From an uncultured Planctomycetaceae bacterium (GTDB lineage: Bacteria; Planctomycetota; Planctomycetia; Planctomycetales; Planctomycetaceae): DNA of 64,000 bases. Shown piece by piece: positions 29,941-39,785 of the stretch. Both the position numbers and the translations under genes were made by a program. Position 1 is the first letter of the stretch; every line of letters starts with the position of its first letter. The notes under the pieces were generated by a model that had not been told where the DNA came from, did not search any database, and saw only the letters and a program-made list of their open reading frames with translations. The stretch spans positions 1 to 64,000 of the forward strand of contig CALFSX010000278.1 of assembly GCA_937916515.1 (NCBI GenBank), written 5' to 3'.

Positions 29941-31806
29941 ATGTTAACGCTCTTCGTTGCAGTCTTTTCGTTCTTCGCGTTCATTGTTGCCTACAACACC
30001 TACGGCAGCTGGTTGTCGAAGAGGATCTTCCAGATCGATCCTAAGGCCATCGTTCCGTCTCACGAGTTACGAGACGACGTCGACTTTGTGCCCACCAGTC
30101 GGCAGGTGCTGTTTGGTCATCACTTTACCAGCATCGCCGGAACCGGCCCGATTGTGGGACCAGCCATTGCGGTGTTCTGGGGCTGGCTGCCTGCCTTGCT
30201 GTGGGTGGTTCTGGGTTCGATTTTTGTGGGAGCCGTTCACGACTTTGGCGCTTTGTTTGTTTCACTGCGAAATCGTGGGCAGACAATCGGTGAAGTCGCC
30301 GGGCGGCTGATCAATCCTCGAGTGCGTATTCTGTTTCTATTTGTGCTGTTTTTTGCACTCACAATTGTGCTGGCGATTTTTGGGCTGGTAATCGCGATCA
30401 TCTTTTCGCTGTACCCGGAATCTGTTCTGTCCGTGTGGATTGCCATGCCGATCGCCATTGCCATCGGAATCTACGTACATCGCAATCCGCAGGTTTCGCT
30501 ATTGGTGCCGTCACTCATTGCTGTTGCGATTTTGTACGTGTCGGTTTATCTGGGCGTCTATTACATGCCATTGGTGCTGCCGAAATCGGTTTTGATTTTT
30601 GATTCTGCCGTTGTTACCTGGACGGCTCTGCTGATGGTTTACTGCTTCTTTGCGTCGGTGTTGCCGGTGTGGTTGTTGCTGCAGCCTCGCGACTATGTCA
30701 ACAGCCATCAGTTGGTGGTGGCGTTGGTGCTTTTGGTTGCTGGCCTGGCGGTGGCCGGTTGGACGGGCAAAGCAGACCTGGCAGCGTCGACACCCGCCAT
30801 TGTGGATTCCGCCAATATTCCGGCTGACGCTCCACCAATCATGCCGTTCTTGTTCATCACCATTGCTTGTGGAGCTTGCAGCGGCTTTCACTGTCTTGTC
30901 AGCAGCGGCACCAGCAGCAAGCAGATTAACAACGAAGAAGACGCTCAGTTTGTCAGCTACGGTTCTATGCTGATGGAAGGCGCGCTGGCAGTGCTGGTGA
31001 TTTTGGCGTGCTGTGCGGGAGTCGGCATGGGGCGCTTTGCCAAAGACGCAGAAACCGGCATGCTGGTTCCAATTATCGACACAGCCACAGGCTTGCCCAT
31101 CGTCGGCGAAGCTGCCTGGAGATCTCGCTATTCCGTCGCGGATGGCTGGGCCAGCTTTAAATTGCCTCAAACAGTTGGTGCCTTCGTTGAAGGGGGAGCC
31201 AACTTTGTTTCTGCGTTAGGAATGCCATTGCCGTTATCGATTGGCATCATCTCTGTTCTGGTCGCCTGCTTTGCCGCCACAACACTGGACAGTGCCACTC
31301 GACTGCAACGCTACGTCATTCAGGAACTGGCGGGGTCGCTTAAGGTTAAGCCGCTGGAGAATAAATACGGAGCAACCTTGTTGGCAGTATCTCTGGGTTC
31401 GCTGGTTGCGATGATTCCGAACGCAGCGGGTGAATACGGCAAGGGCGGATTGATTTTGTGGCCACTGTTTGGGGCCACCAATCAGCTGCTGGCGGGGCTG
31501 GCGTTTATGGTGCTGGTCTTCTTTTTGGCTCGCCGAGGAAAGCCGTTTCTGTTTGCTTTGATCCCAGCCGTCATGATGTCCATCGTGCCAGCGTACGCGT
31601 TGTGCTGGAACATGTTTCACACGGGCGGCTGGCTCAACAGAGATCAGCCCGACTATCTGTTGAGTGGCTTTGGAGTCGTCATTTTGGCGTTGCAGGCGTG
31701 GATGATTATCGAATGCCTGATACTGTTTCCCAGAGTGAAAGGCATTCTGGAAGAAGCGTTGCCGCCATTGCAAAGGTCGGCCAAAGTCGAAGTGGCGTCG
31801 AAATAG
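29941..31806 (+). CDS. cstA: Carbon starvation protein CstA family (peptide/pyruvate transporter)
   Basis: FGHHFTSIAGTGPIVGPAIAVFWGWLPALLWVVLGSIFVGAVHDFG; CGACSGFHCLVSSGTSSKQI; start refined to ATG 29941. Confidence 0.95.
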   Translation: MLTLFVAVFSFFAFIVAYNTYGSWLSKRIFQIDPKAIVPSHELRDDVDFVPTSRQVLFGHHFTSIAGTGPIVGPAIAVFWGWLPALLWVVLGSIFVGAVHDFGALFVSLRNRGQTIGEVAGRLINPRVRILFLFVLFFALTIVLAIFGLVIAIIFSLYPESVLSVWIAMPIAIAIGIYVHRNPQVSLLVPSLIAVAILYVSVYLGVYYMPLVLPKSVLIFDSAVVTWTALLMVYCFFASVLPVWLLLQPRDYVNSHQLVVALVLLVAGLAVAGWTGKADLAASTPAIVDSANIPADAPPIMPFLFITIACGACSGFHCLVSSGTSSKQINNEEDAQFVSYGSMLMEGALAVLVILACCAGVGMGRFAKDAETGMLVPIIDTATGLPIVGEAAWRSRYSVADGWASFKLPQTVGAFVEGGANFVSALGMPLPLSIGIISVLVACFAATTLDSATRLQRYVIQELAGSLKVKPLENKYGATLLAVSLGSLVAMIPNAAGEYGKGGLILWPLFGATNQLLAGLAFMVLVFFLARRGKPFLFALIPAVMMSIVPAYALCWNMFHTGGWLNRDQPDYLLSGFGVVILALQAWMIIECLILFPRVKGILEEALPPLQRSAKVEVASK

Positions 31807-31918
31807 AGGCGTTGATTTAGTCGCGGGGAACAGTCCGGAAATAAGATTCCTGTTTAACTCGTGGTCGCAGACCAGGCCGTGAAACCTGGTGTGCGGCCAT
31901 CCCCGCGATATCTGCCAA

Positions 31919-32158
31919 CGAATTGTCCCGAATTAAAATCCCTGATAGACGGCAATGCGCGACTTCACGATGGCCATTCCATAGCGTATAGAAGCAATCG
32001 CAATTTGGCACTTTGTGTTTTCTACAGTTGCTCCGCAACTCACCTGTCGCAAAGTGCAACGACGCTGGAAAATCAAAAAGAGTTTTGAGCGTCGACGGCA
32101 TGTCCAATGCCAGTTTACTTCATTACTCACAACTCGGGATCTAATTTCGGGTCAGTTC
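31919..32158. mobile_element. Family B TIR-bounded element (MITE-like), short form
   Basis: Left CGAATTGTCCCGAATTAAAATCCC, right GGGATCTAATTTCGGGTCAGTTCC (inverted); flanks homologous to 15958-16368. Confidence 0.65.
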
Positions 32159-32370
32159 CTAACAAGGGCTTCGCCCTTGCCCCAGTGGCGTGGCACGCAG
32201 GAAGACGTGGAACGCTCGAATCGCAGAGACGCTCCGTTGTTGCTACGACCAATATGCGGGCATCATTTTGAGTAAGACTCTAACGAGGCCGTGCCTCAGA
32301 CCATTCGAGCTGCCGCTCGGAAACGCGACTACGTCGCTCAGAAAAATTCACTCAACGTGAACAAGCTCGA
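32159..32370 (-). repeat. Family A repeat, modules 1+2, abutting a family B element
   Basis: CTAACAAGGGCTTCGCCCTTGCCCCAGTGGCGTGGC...ACTCAACGTGAACAAG. Confidence 0.9.
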
Positions 32371-32497
32371 TGCTTTAAGAAGGGTAACGAGCTTATGCTG
32401 TCGCTCGGCCTTCGCGACTGATCCGGCACGCCATTTGAATTCCTCCAATGACAGAAAGCTTTAGCAGGAGTTCCGTTGCACTCGGCGCACAAAAAAA

Positions 32498-32526
32498 GGC
32501 GACTCTCCGTTTATGAAGAAGTCGCC
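32498..32526 (-). terminator. Rho-independent terminator for the 32618-33163 gene
   Basis: Minus strand GGCGACT-N15-AGTCGCC followed by a run of T. Confidence 0.75.
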
Positions 32527-32617
32527 CTCGTTTGGTCGCTCAAGTCTGATTCAGTAATTCACAGGCTGTTTAATTGCCGGCGATTTTTCAGCTGGATCAG
32601 TCGTTGCCGAACGTCGA

Positions 32618-33163
32618 TTAGTTCAGGATCTTTGAAGTGTCGCCGATGATTTTGGCGATTGATTCAGCGTTCAGGTCAGCCGCTTTCATAGCGTGATTAA
32701 CCTTGACGTCTGATTCAACCCACATCATGACGGTAACGTCAGCTTCTTCGCTGATTTTGTACTTGCCAGGTCCAACTTTGTTTTCGAACACAGTCAGTGG
32801 AGTGTGCTTGATTCCCAGATCAGCAGCAGCCTTCTTCAAAGAAGCTTCCTGAGCATCTGGATCGTCTGTCAAAACAACAACAAACGCAGACATCTTGTGA
32901 TCCTGGTTCTTGCCGACAACAGCGTCCAGTTCTTTGACAAGCTTGGCGACGTTGGCGTCCATCTTGCGAGTGAAGATGTTGACAACAGGGCTTGCACCAT
33001 AACGGCAACGGTAGCAAAGTTTTTCACCGGCAGAAGGTCCGGTAACGTCCAGCACGTTGTAAGCGCCAGGGTAAGCTCCGACTTGCAGACCTGACTCAAT
33101 GTCAGCTGCGTTGGCGGTCATTGTTGAAGCTGCAAGAACAGTAAGTGCCAGAATTGTACGCAT
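32618..33163 (-). CDS. Secreted thioredoxin-like protein with CYRC motif
   Basis: Signal peptide MRTILALTVLAASTMTANA; GEKLCYRCRYGASPVVNIFTRK. Confidence 0.65.
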   Translation of the reverse strand: MRTILALTVLAASTMTANAADIESGLQVGAYPGAYNVLDVTGPSAGEKLCYRCRYGASPVVNIFTRKMDANVAKLVKELDAVVGKNQDHKMSAFVVVLTDDPDAQEASLKKAAADLGIKHTPLTVFENKVGPGKYKISEEADVTVMMWVESDVKVNHAMKAADLNAESIAKIIGDTSKILN

Positions 33164-33280
33164 TGTGCGATACTCCATTGGACATGAAATTGATTGCCTT
33201 CAGACTCCGATGTCTTCAAGGCAGAAACGTTAATTGGTTATAGCTGGTTGCAGAAAAGCAACCAGATCAAGTTGTGGTAA

Positions 33281-33868
33281 TTATGGAGTCGAAGCGGTCA
33301 GCTGTCTAACAACATTTAACACCGCATCGCAGTCTCCGGCGGCGTCAACTTTTGTGTTTTTGTGGATAATCGTCCCATCCAGCCCAATCACAAAGGTCCA
33401 CCGTTGAGCCGTTACGCCTCGAATTAGCGTTTTTTGCTCGCCTTTTACCACTGTGGTGATCGCTCCGCCATCTCGTACCGGGACGCCAAAAGCGTTGGCG
33501 ACCTTACCGTCTTCATCCGCTAAAAGCGGAAATTTTAAGGAATGAGCCTTCTTGAACAGTTGGTGGTTGATGGCAGAATCGCCGCTGACACCAACAACGG
33601 TCACTCCGGCGCTCTTCATTTCGCTCAGCCGCTTTTGAAATCCGCAGGCCTGATCGGTGCATCCAGCGGTCATGTCGGCCGGATAAAAGTAAACCACGAC
33701 GACTTCTTTGCCCACGTGATCTATGGAATTCCACGTTTCGCCGTGATCGTCGATGGCGGAAAATTCCGGTGCAAAATCTCCCTGAGCCAGAGAAACCAAC
33801 TGATTCTCGCTGGCGCAGCAAAACGCGTGCGGCGCAATAATTAACGCTATAAGGGCAAGCCTGTTCAT
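33281..33868 (-). CDS. Exported peroxiredoxin, BCP/PrxQ type
   Basis: Signal peptide; GDFAPEFSAIDDHGETW; VVYFYPADMTAGCTDQACGFQKR. Confidence 0.92.
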   Translation of the reverse strand: MNRLALIALIIAPHAFCCASENQLVSLAQGDFAPEFSAIDDHGETWNSIDHVGKEVVVVYFYPADMTAGCTDQACGFQKRLSEMKSAGVTVVGVSGDSAINHQLFKKAHSLKFPLLADEDGKVANAFGVPVRDGGAITTVVKGEQKTLIRGVTAQRWTFVIGLDGTIIHKNTKVDAAGDCDAVLNVVRQLTASTP

Positions 33869-34394
33869 TCGTTTTTGGGTAGTCGCGTCTGTGAAAAGAC
33901 GTCAACCTGTCTGGGATGGCAACCGCTGCGACCAGTGGAAAGACGTGGCAACAGCTGTTGAAGGTAGGTGGGATTTGAGGCGGTAATTCTCTCGCTTTAT
34001 TATTTAAACGATACGTTCGCTCAATACTGCCGTCAAATGCAGAAGGTTTTCATAATGCCATTTTTCCTGACTATCCGGAAATCGATTGCACCGGCGGTCT
34101 CAGACGATTCTGGCGAAACCGCTTGAATTTGCCACCTCACCGGCGAATAGCGAAAAATTCCAACGTGCGGAAGAAGGCGGTGGAGTGGTGTTTTCATCCG
34201 AAATTCATGCGAATTCGCCTTGAGTGCGTAAAATGCAGCACGACAAACGTTTCAGGCAATTGAGGCAGCATGCTTTTCCGTTGCCGTCGTTTTCGTGCAG
34301 GGTACAATTCCGACGCTGCAAGTTTCACTCAATCCATTAATTCCGTCGGTGTCGCAAAGCGTTGCTGGCGAACAAGTTCCAAGGAAAGACCAAC

Positions 34395-34763
34395 ATGAAA
34401 TCCGCCATCGCACTTTTGCCACTCGTTTTGTTGCTTGGCTGTTCTGAAGAACGCATCGTTACTGCAGATGGCGATGCGTCCGCACCAGTCGCCAGCAACG
34501 ACGCGATTCCCGTTTCGTTTGCCGCTGGCGATACAGCAACATTGGCGGTTCCGGAAATGAGCTGTGCGATGATGTGCTTCCCCAAAGTTAAGGAAACACT
34601 GGAAGGCATCGAAGGCGTAACGGTTGTGGAACTGGTGCCTCAAAAGGAAGACGGAATCATCGATGACCGACGCGTAACGGTAAAGTTTGACGCCGAAGCC
34701 AGTTCAGACAAAGCCATCGCCGCCTTGGAATCTGCTGGATTTCCGGATTCAAAGTTTGAATAA
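34395..34763 (+). CDS. Heavy-metal-associated (HMA)-like lipoprotein with atypical CAMMC motif
   Basis: Lipobox LLLGC; VPEMSCAMMCFPKVKETLEGIEGVTVVELVPQ; VTVKFDAEASSDKAIAALESAGFP. Confidence 0.75.
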   Translation: MKSAIALLPLVLLLGCSEERIVTADGDASAPVASNDAIPVSFAAGDTATLAVPEMSCAMMCFPKVKETLEGIEGVTVVELVPQKEDGIIDDRRVTVKFDAEASSDKAIAALESAGFPDSKFE

Positions 34764-34804
34764 GAACCAGAAAACGTTTCGAGACGTTGCGTCGTATGTA
34801 TGAC

Positions 34805-34836
34805 GTCTGGTTGCCGCTTTTTTACGGCAGCCAGAC
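34805..34836. terminator. Hairpin downstream of the HMA-like lipoprotein
   Basis: GTCTGGTTGCCG-CTTTTTTA-CGGCAGCCAGAC, 12-bp stem with one G:T. Confidence 0.55.
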
Positions 34837-34895
34837 TTTCCGCTGCCTTCGCACAATGTTCTACTTCAAAATCGTTTTGAGTCTGAAAGCTTGCC

Positions 34896-36341
34896 GTGAT
34901 AAAGCCGCCCAGGCTTCAGCCACTCAGCGTTTTTGATATGTTTAAAATTGGAGTGGGACCATCCAGCTCTCACACGATGGGGCCGTGGCTGGCTGCTGGG
35001 AAATTCGTCGAACGTCTGTCTCGTAAAAACGATGTCAGCGTCGCTACAGTTGCGGTTGAGCTGTACGGGGCTTTAGCGAAAACCGGCAACGGGCACGGCA
35101 CGGGTATCGCGGTTCAGTTGGGCTTGTGCGGATATTCTCCCAGAACGATCGATGTGGAATCGATCACGCCCACAATCAAAAAGATCGCTCAGGAAAAGCG
35201 GCTAAGCCTGCATCATTGCAATGAGATCGCGTTTGATCCGAAAGCCGACATTCACTTCCACCATGATATTCAACTACCGTTTCATCCCAACGGAATGAAG
35301 TTGACGGCGACTTATTCTGACGGCACCGAATCCGCCGCAGTATTCTTTTCGATTGGCGGCGGCTTCATCGTAGAAGAAGGCGACGTGCAGAAAGCCGAAT
35401 CGCTGGAAGAGTGTCTGATGCACCTTCCATGGCCGATAGAACACGCGAACGATCTGCTGCGTTACTGTTCAGAAAACTCCGCAAAGATTGCTGACATCGT
35501 TCTGCAAAATGAACTGACCTGGCGCGCTGCAGATAAAGTGCGAGCCGGTCTGACAGACATCAAAGATGCCATGTTGGACTGCATTCACCGTGGCTGCCGA
35601 ACAGGCGGAACATTGCCCGGCGGGCTGAATGTTGAACGCCGAGCAGCAAGAATGGCCCACCGTCTGCTTGGCCACGACGTTCCCGAATGCCGTGAAACCT
35701 CGTTGGCGGAAGTTAAACAGCAGTCGCACGACTTTCAGCGAATTTTGAATTGGGTCAGCTGCTTTGCTTTGGCCGTGAATGAAGAAAACGCCGCTTTCGG
35801 TCGAGTCGTAACGGCTCCTACCAACGGATCGGCGGGCGTGATTCCATCGGTGCTGTTGTACTGTTTGTGCTTTTGCGATCTGCCTGAAGACTGCTACATC
35901 AACTTTCTGCTGACAGCGGGTGAGATCGGTTGCATCTTCAAAAAGGGTGCGACCATTTCTGCTGCGTTGGGCGGCTGTCAGGCTGAGATCGGTGTGTCAT
36001 CAGCGATGGCGGCCGCGGCTTTGGCGGAATGTCTTGGCGGAACACCCGGTCAGGCTGCCGAAGCCGCCGAAATTGCGATGGAGCATCATCTGGGAATGAC
36101 GTGCGATCCCATTGGCGGACTGGTTCAGATTCCGTGCATCGAACGAAACGCAATGGGGGCCATCAAGGCCATCACCGCTGCTCAGATGTCTTTACAACGC
36201 GATTGTGGCGAAGCGCGAGTTTCTCTGGATGCCGTCATTCGCACAATGTGGGAAACGGCTTTGGACATGAATGCCAAGTACAAAGAAACATCCGAAGGTG
36301 GCCTGGCGATGCAGATTGCCGTCAATGTCAGCGAATGCTGA
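34896..36341 (+). CDS. sdaA: L-serine ammonia-lyase (single chain)
   Basis: [69 protein letters not shown]. Confidence 0.96.
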   Translation: MIKPPRLQPLSVFDMFKIGVGPSSSHTMGPWLAAGKFVERLSRKNDVSVATVAVELYGALAKTGNGHGTGIAVQLGLCGYSPRTIDVESITPTIKKIAQEKRLSLHHCNEIAFDPKADIHFHHDIQLPFHPNGMKLTATYSDGTESAAVFFSIGGGFIVEEGDVQKAESLEECLMHLPWPIEHANDLLRYCSENSAKIADIVLQNELTWRAADKVRAGLTDIKDAMLDCIHRGCRTGGTLPGGLNVERRAARMAHRLLGHDVPECRETSLAEVKQQSHDFQRILNWVSCFALAVNEENAAFGRVVTAPTNGSAGVIPSVLLYCLCFCDLPEDCYINFLLTAGEIGCIFKKGATISAALGGCQAEIGVSSAMAAAALAECLGGTPGQAAEAAEIAMEHHLGMTCDPIGGLVQIPCIERNAMGAIKAITAAQMSLQRDCGEARVSLDAVIRTMWETALDMNAKYKETSEGGLAMQIAVNVSEC

Positions 36342-36425
36342 AAGCGAGACAGCGAATCGCCCTGTTTTACCACCAGTTAAAACTGGTGGCTGAGTCAATG
36401 CAGCATAGTGCGGCACAACCAGGAG

Positions 36426-36472
36426 CGTTCTAACCGCCGAGCCGCTCCGTTGTTGCTACGAGAATGATGCGT
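36426..36472 (-). repeat. Family A repeat, internally deleted fragment
   Basis: GTTCTAACCGCCGAGCCGCTCCGTTGTTGCTACGAGAATGATGCG. Confidence 0.65.
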
Positions 36473-36522
36473 GTTGAGGAAGACGTTGATTTATCGGTTG
36501 CAGGTCGTTGAACAAAGTGAAA

Positions 36523-38595
36523 CTACCAGTCGCGATCAACTTTGATTCCGCGTTGAAGTAGAGTTCGTATCTGCTTTTGCTTTTCAAGGTGCTCGCGTTC
36601 TCGTTCGCGAGCTTTCCTCAACGTCGACTCTGCCTGTTCCTGCTGAGTCTGCTGCTGTTGCTGGTCTTTCTGTTCCTGTTGCTCTTTTTGTTGTTGCTGC
36701 TGCTTGTCATCCGGCGACTTGTCCTGTTCCGGTTGCTTGTTCTGTTCGTCCTGCTTTTGTTGCTCTTTGTCGCCGTCTTTTTGATCATCCTGATTCTGGT
36801 CTTTGTTGTCCTGATCTTCGTTCTGCTGTTGCTCTTGATTGTCTTGCTGGTTGTCTTGATTGTCGCTGACCAGCGGTTCGGCAATTTCCTTCAGGATTCG
36901 GTCGGTTTCCTTTTGTTCTGGCATTGCGGAGTCGGAATCTTTTGCGGCCAGATTCCTGGAGGCGTTGTCAGAATGCGTGGCGGCCTGCGGGGCCAGGTCG
37001 ATGGCCTTTTTCATCGATTCAACCAGACCGGTCAGTTGTGCAACCTGTTTTTGCATTTGTTCCTGTTGAGCCTTCGCAGCTTTCTGTTCGTCCGTCAGTT
37101 CCGGCTGTTCCTGTGACGATTCTTCAATGGCATCCGTTTCCGATTTTTCCGGCAGCGATTGATCAGCGTTGGGGGCGATCTTTGAATCTGATGCTGCGTC
37201 CGTTTCGCCTTTAGCTTCAGCAGTTTCTTTCGCAGGCACTTCCTCACTCGGCGGCAAAGACTGCTTCAGGGCTTCCAGTTGCTGCTCAGCTGCCGGCAGT
37301 TCAGACTCCGCCTTTAGCGACAATACGTCGCTCCAATCAGTAATTCTTGATTGAGTCTCCGCCAACTGAACAAAGTCCTTCGCGGCCGCAAGTGTTTCAG
37401 TGTCGGCGCCTGTAGTGTCCACAACAGCAGCTTCGGTAGTGTCCGCTTCAGCGGGTGACTCTTTCGCGGAATCACTTTCAGAGTCATCGGTTTCATCAAC
37501 CGCTGCCTGTTCGTTTGGCAGCAGCTTCGATTGCTCGTCGATGGCTCGCTGCAGCACTTCCTGATAAGGCGCAATCGCCATGTACAATTGATTGGTTTGA
37601 TCAAGCCCTTCGGTTTCAACGTTCACCGCAGCGGCCATATTTCTGGAATCAAGTTCCGTTGCCGCCTGCAGCATTCGTTCGCCAATTTGATCGGCCATTT
37701 GATACAGCAACTGTTCTGCCTGCTGCATTTGGTCTGCCTGAGCGTTCGGCTGGGTGCTTCCTGGCTGGTTACCGCCAGTTTGCGGCGGCCCACCAGCGGA
37801 AGCAGCGGCTGATTGTTGTATTTGCTGGCTGATCTTCTGCTTAAGCGGCTCAATTTCTTCATGCAGAGTTCTCAACGATTCAGACGTTTCCATCACGGCC
37901 TGCCGAAGATAGGCGGTGTCCTGAGCGTTGCTAAGTGCTTTCGTTGTCGTTCGCAGCTGCGTCTGGCGATCTTCAATCATCTTCAGAAATTGCAGCAGGT
38001 CTTTTTCGTTGCGAGCTTTCTGTTTGTCGCGTTCTGCCCATTGCGATTGCAGATGTTTGATATACAACCGAATCAATTCGATGTTGTGTCGAGCATCCTG
38101 ATGAGCTGGTTCAAGCCGCAGCACATCGCGATAGCTGCGAATAGACGTCAGCAGCATATTGATCGATTGTTCACGCGTTTCGCCTTCCGCCGCCGCCGGA
38201 TCGTCACCCAGCTTTGATCTTGCCTGATCAGCTTCCAGGCAGCCAAGGTTATAGTGAGCTTTAACCGCCAGAGCTGAATCTTTCGCCAGCGAAGCTTTAC
38301 GAAACAATCCTCGAGCCTGCTCCGCATCGTTGCCCGCCAACGCAGCGCACGCTTCATCGAACAGGATAATGGAGTTTTCCGGTGAGATTTCGCCCGCTTC
38401 AGCAAACGCGGTTTCCGCTTCAGAAAACTGATTATTGCGAAACAGCTGCAGACCTTCGTTGACCTTGTTCGACGCATCACCGGGCGAGTCGGCGGCAATC
38501 AGAAGGAACGAAAGCGACAACAGCACGACCATGCGAATTCGACCGGCTTTGCAATCAATGGCCGGTACCGTCACAGAAGAGCTTGTTGATTTCAT
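36523..38595 (-). CDS. TPR protein, BatC-like, with extreme Gln/Asp/Lys-rich C-terminal half
   Basis: TPR-like NEGLQLFRNNQFSEAETAFAEAGEISPENS; low-complexity QQQNEDQDNKDQNQDDQKDGDKEQQKQ; overlaps the vWA gene by 4 bp. Confidence 0.82.
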   Translation of the reverse strand: MKSTSSSVTVPAIDCKAGRIRMVVLLSLSFLLIAADSPGDASNKVNEGLQLFRNNQFSEAETAFAEAGEISPENSIILFDEACAALAGNDAEQARGLFRKASLAKDSALAVKAHYNLGCLEADQARSKLGDDPAAAEGETREQSINMLLTSIRSYRDVLRLEPAHQDARHNIELIRLYIKHLQSQWAERDKQKARNEKDLLQFLKMIEDRQTQLRTTTKALSNAQDTAYLRQAVMETSESLRTLHEEIEPLKQKISQQIQQSAAASAGGPPQTGGNQPGSTQPNAQADQMQQAEQLLYQMADQIGERMLQAATELDSRNMAAAVNVETEGLDQTNQLYMAIAPYQEVLQRAIDEQSKLLPNEQAAVDETDDSESDSAKESPAEADTTEAAVVDTTGADTETLAAAKDFVQLAETQSRITDWSDVLSLKAESELPAAEQQLEALKQSLPPSEEVPAKETAEAKGETDAASDSKIAPNADQSLPEKSETDAIEESSQEQPELTDEQKAAKAQQEQMQKQVAQLTGLVESMKKAIDLAPQAATHSDNASRNLAAKDSDSAMPEQKETDRILKEIAEPLVSDNQDNQQDNQEQQQNEDQDNKDQNQDDQKDGDKEQQKQDEQNKQPEQDKSPDDKQQQQQKEQQEQKDQQQQQTQQEQAESTLRKAREREREHLEKQKQIRTLLQRGIKVDRDW

Positions 38596-39629
38596 GTAAC
38601 CACCTCAGCAGTTTCCACAGGTGTGCGGCGATAGGCGGGAATTGACATTTCAATCAGCAGTAACAGAAGACCCAGCACGCCGAACAATTGATACTGTTCG
38701 TGAAAGCGTTTCCGCTTTTCGGTGTTGATTTCGCCCTGAGTCAGTTTGGCCAACTGATCATCGTAAATTTGACCCAGGTCGTAGCTTAACGTTTGAGCCG
38801 GAATGTAGGCTCCCAGAGTTTTTTCGGCGATATCCTTCAGCAGCCCGTCGTCCATTTTTGACCACACTTCCTGACCTTCGTGCTGCACAAAGCCAATGCC
38901 TCCATCACTGCCTCGCTTTGGAATTCGAGCTCCTTCGCCGATGTCGCCCAGTCCCACGGTGATAATGCGGATGCCTCGCTGAGCGGCCTGGTCGGCGGCT
39001 TCCTGCGGAAACGAATCCTGATCGCCTCCATCGGTAATCAGCACAATCGCCTGATCGCGATCCGCGCGAGTTTCCATGCTTTCCATCGCCTTGCGAATTG
39101 CGTCACCGATTAAAGTGCCACCCTTTGGTGCACTATTGACGTCAACTTCGTCCAGCATCAACTTAAAGAACCCCTGATCGGTTGTCAGCGGAACCTGCAC
39201 CACGGGAGCTCCCGCAAATGCAATCAAGCCAACTCGATCGCCATCCAGCTTCGGCAGCAGGTCCAGAATATCCGACTTCGCTCGTTCCAGCCGATTGGGC
39301 TTCACGTCCTCTGCCAGCATGGATCGAGAAACATCCAGCAACACGAAAACGTCAACTCCACGGCCCGACATTTCTTCGAAGTAGAATCCATAGCGAGGTC
39401 TGGCAACCGCAATAATCAGCAGCGTAAGAGCCGCCATTAACAGGATGGCCTTGACCCACGTTCGAGCTGTGTTGAAGGCGGGCATTAAGCGAGCGACCAT
39501 GGCCTGGTCGACAAACTGAGTGGCCGTGTGCCGCCGTTTGAAATGCGCACGCACAACCAGAAACCCGGCCAACGGCACAAGCCACAACGCAAACAAAACA
39601 GTTGGAAATCCCCAGTTCATATTGGGCAA
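38592..39629 (-). CDS. vWA domain membrane protein, BatB-like
   Basis: VFVLLDVSRSMLAEDVKPNRLERAK MIDAS; N- and C-terminal TMs. Confidence 0.9.
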   Translation of the reverse strand: MPNMNWGFPTVLFALWLVPLAGFLVVRAHFKRRHTATQFVDQAMVARLMPAFNTARTWVKAILLMAALTLLIIAVARPRYGFYFEEMSGRGVDVFVLLDVSRSMLAEDVKPNRLERAKSDILDLLPKLDGDRVGLIAFAGAPVVQVPLTTDQGFFKLMLDEVDVNSAPKGGTLIGDAIRKAMESMETRADRDQAIVLITDGGDQDSFPQEAADQAAQRGIRIITVGLGDIGEGARIPKRGSDGGIGFVQHEGQEVWSKMDDGLLKDIAEKTLGAYIPAQTLSYDLGQIYDDQLAKLTQGEINTEKRKRFHEQYQLFGVLGLLLLLIEMSIPAYRRTPVETAEVVT

Positions 39630-39785
39630 GCTAAGATTCTGTGTAAAAGGTTGTTCATCTAAAAACGGTGTTTGTTATATATTCCACGCGGCATAAATTG
39701 AGTCGGGTCAAACGGGAATCCGCCCACGGCTCAATGAATAAGTACAGTCTCGGTGATAGAGTTTACGCCACTTAGGTTCAGGCCG

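Noticed and set aside
30511-31170. 219-aa minus ORF antisense to cstA
   Set aside because: His/Gln-rich antisense of a hydrophobic TM protein, a typical artefact.
36370-36389. CCACCAGTTAAAACTGGTGG hairpin after sdaA as a terminator
   Set aside because: Good stem, but no T-tract follows on either strand; left uncalled.
36577-37116. Plus-strand 179-aa poly-Leu/Val ORF (MLFKVLAFSFASFPQRRLCLFLLSLLLLLVFLFLL...)
   Set aside because: Antisense mirror of the Gln/Asp/Lys-rich tract of the BatC-like gene; the hydrophobicity is a codon artefact.
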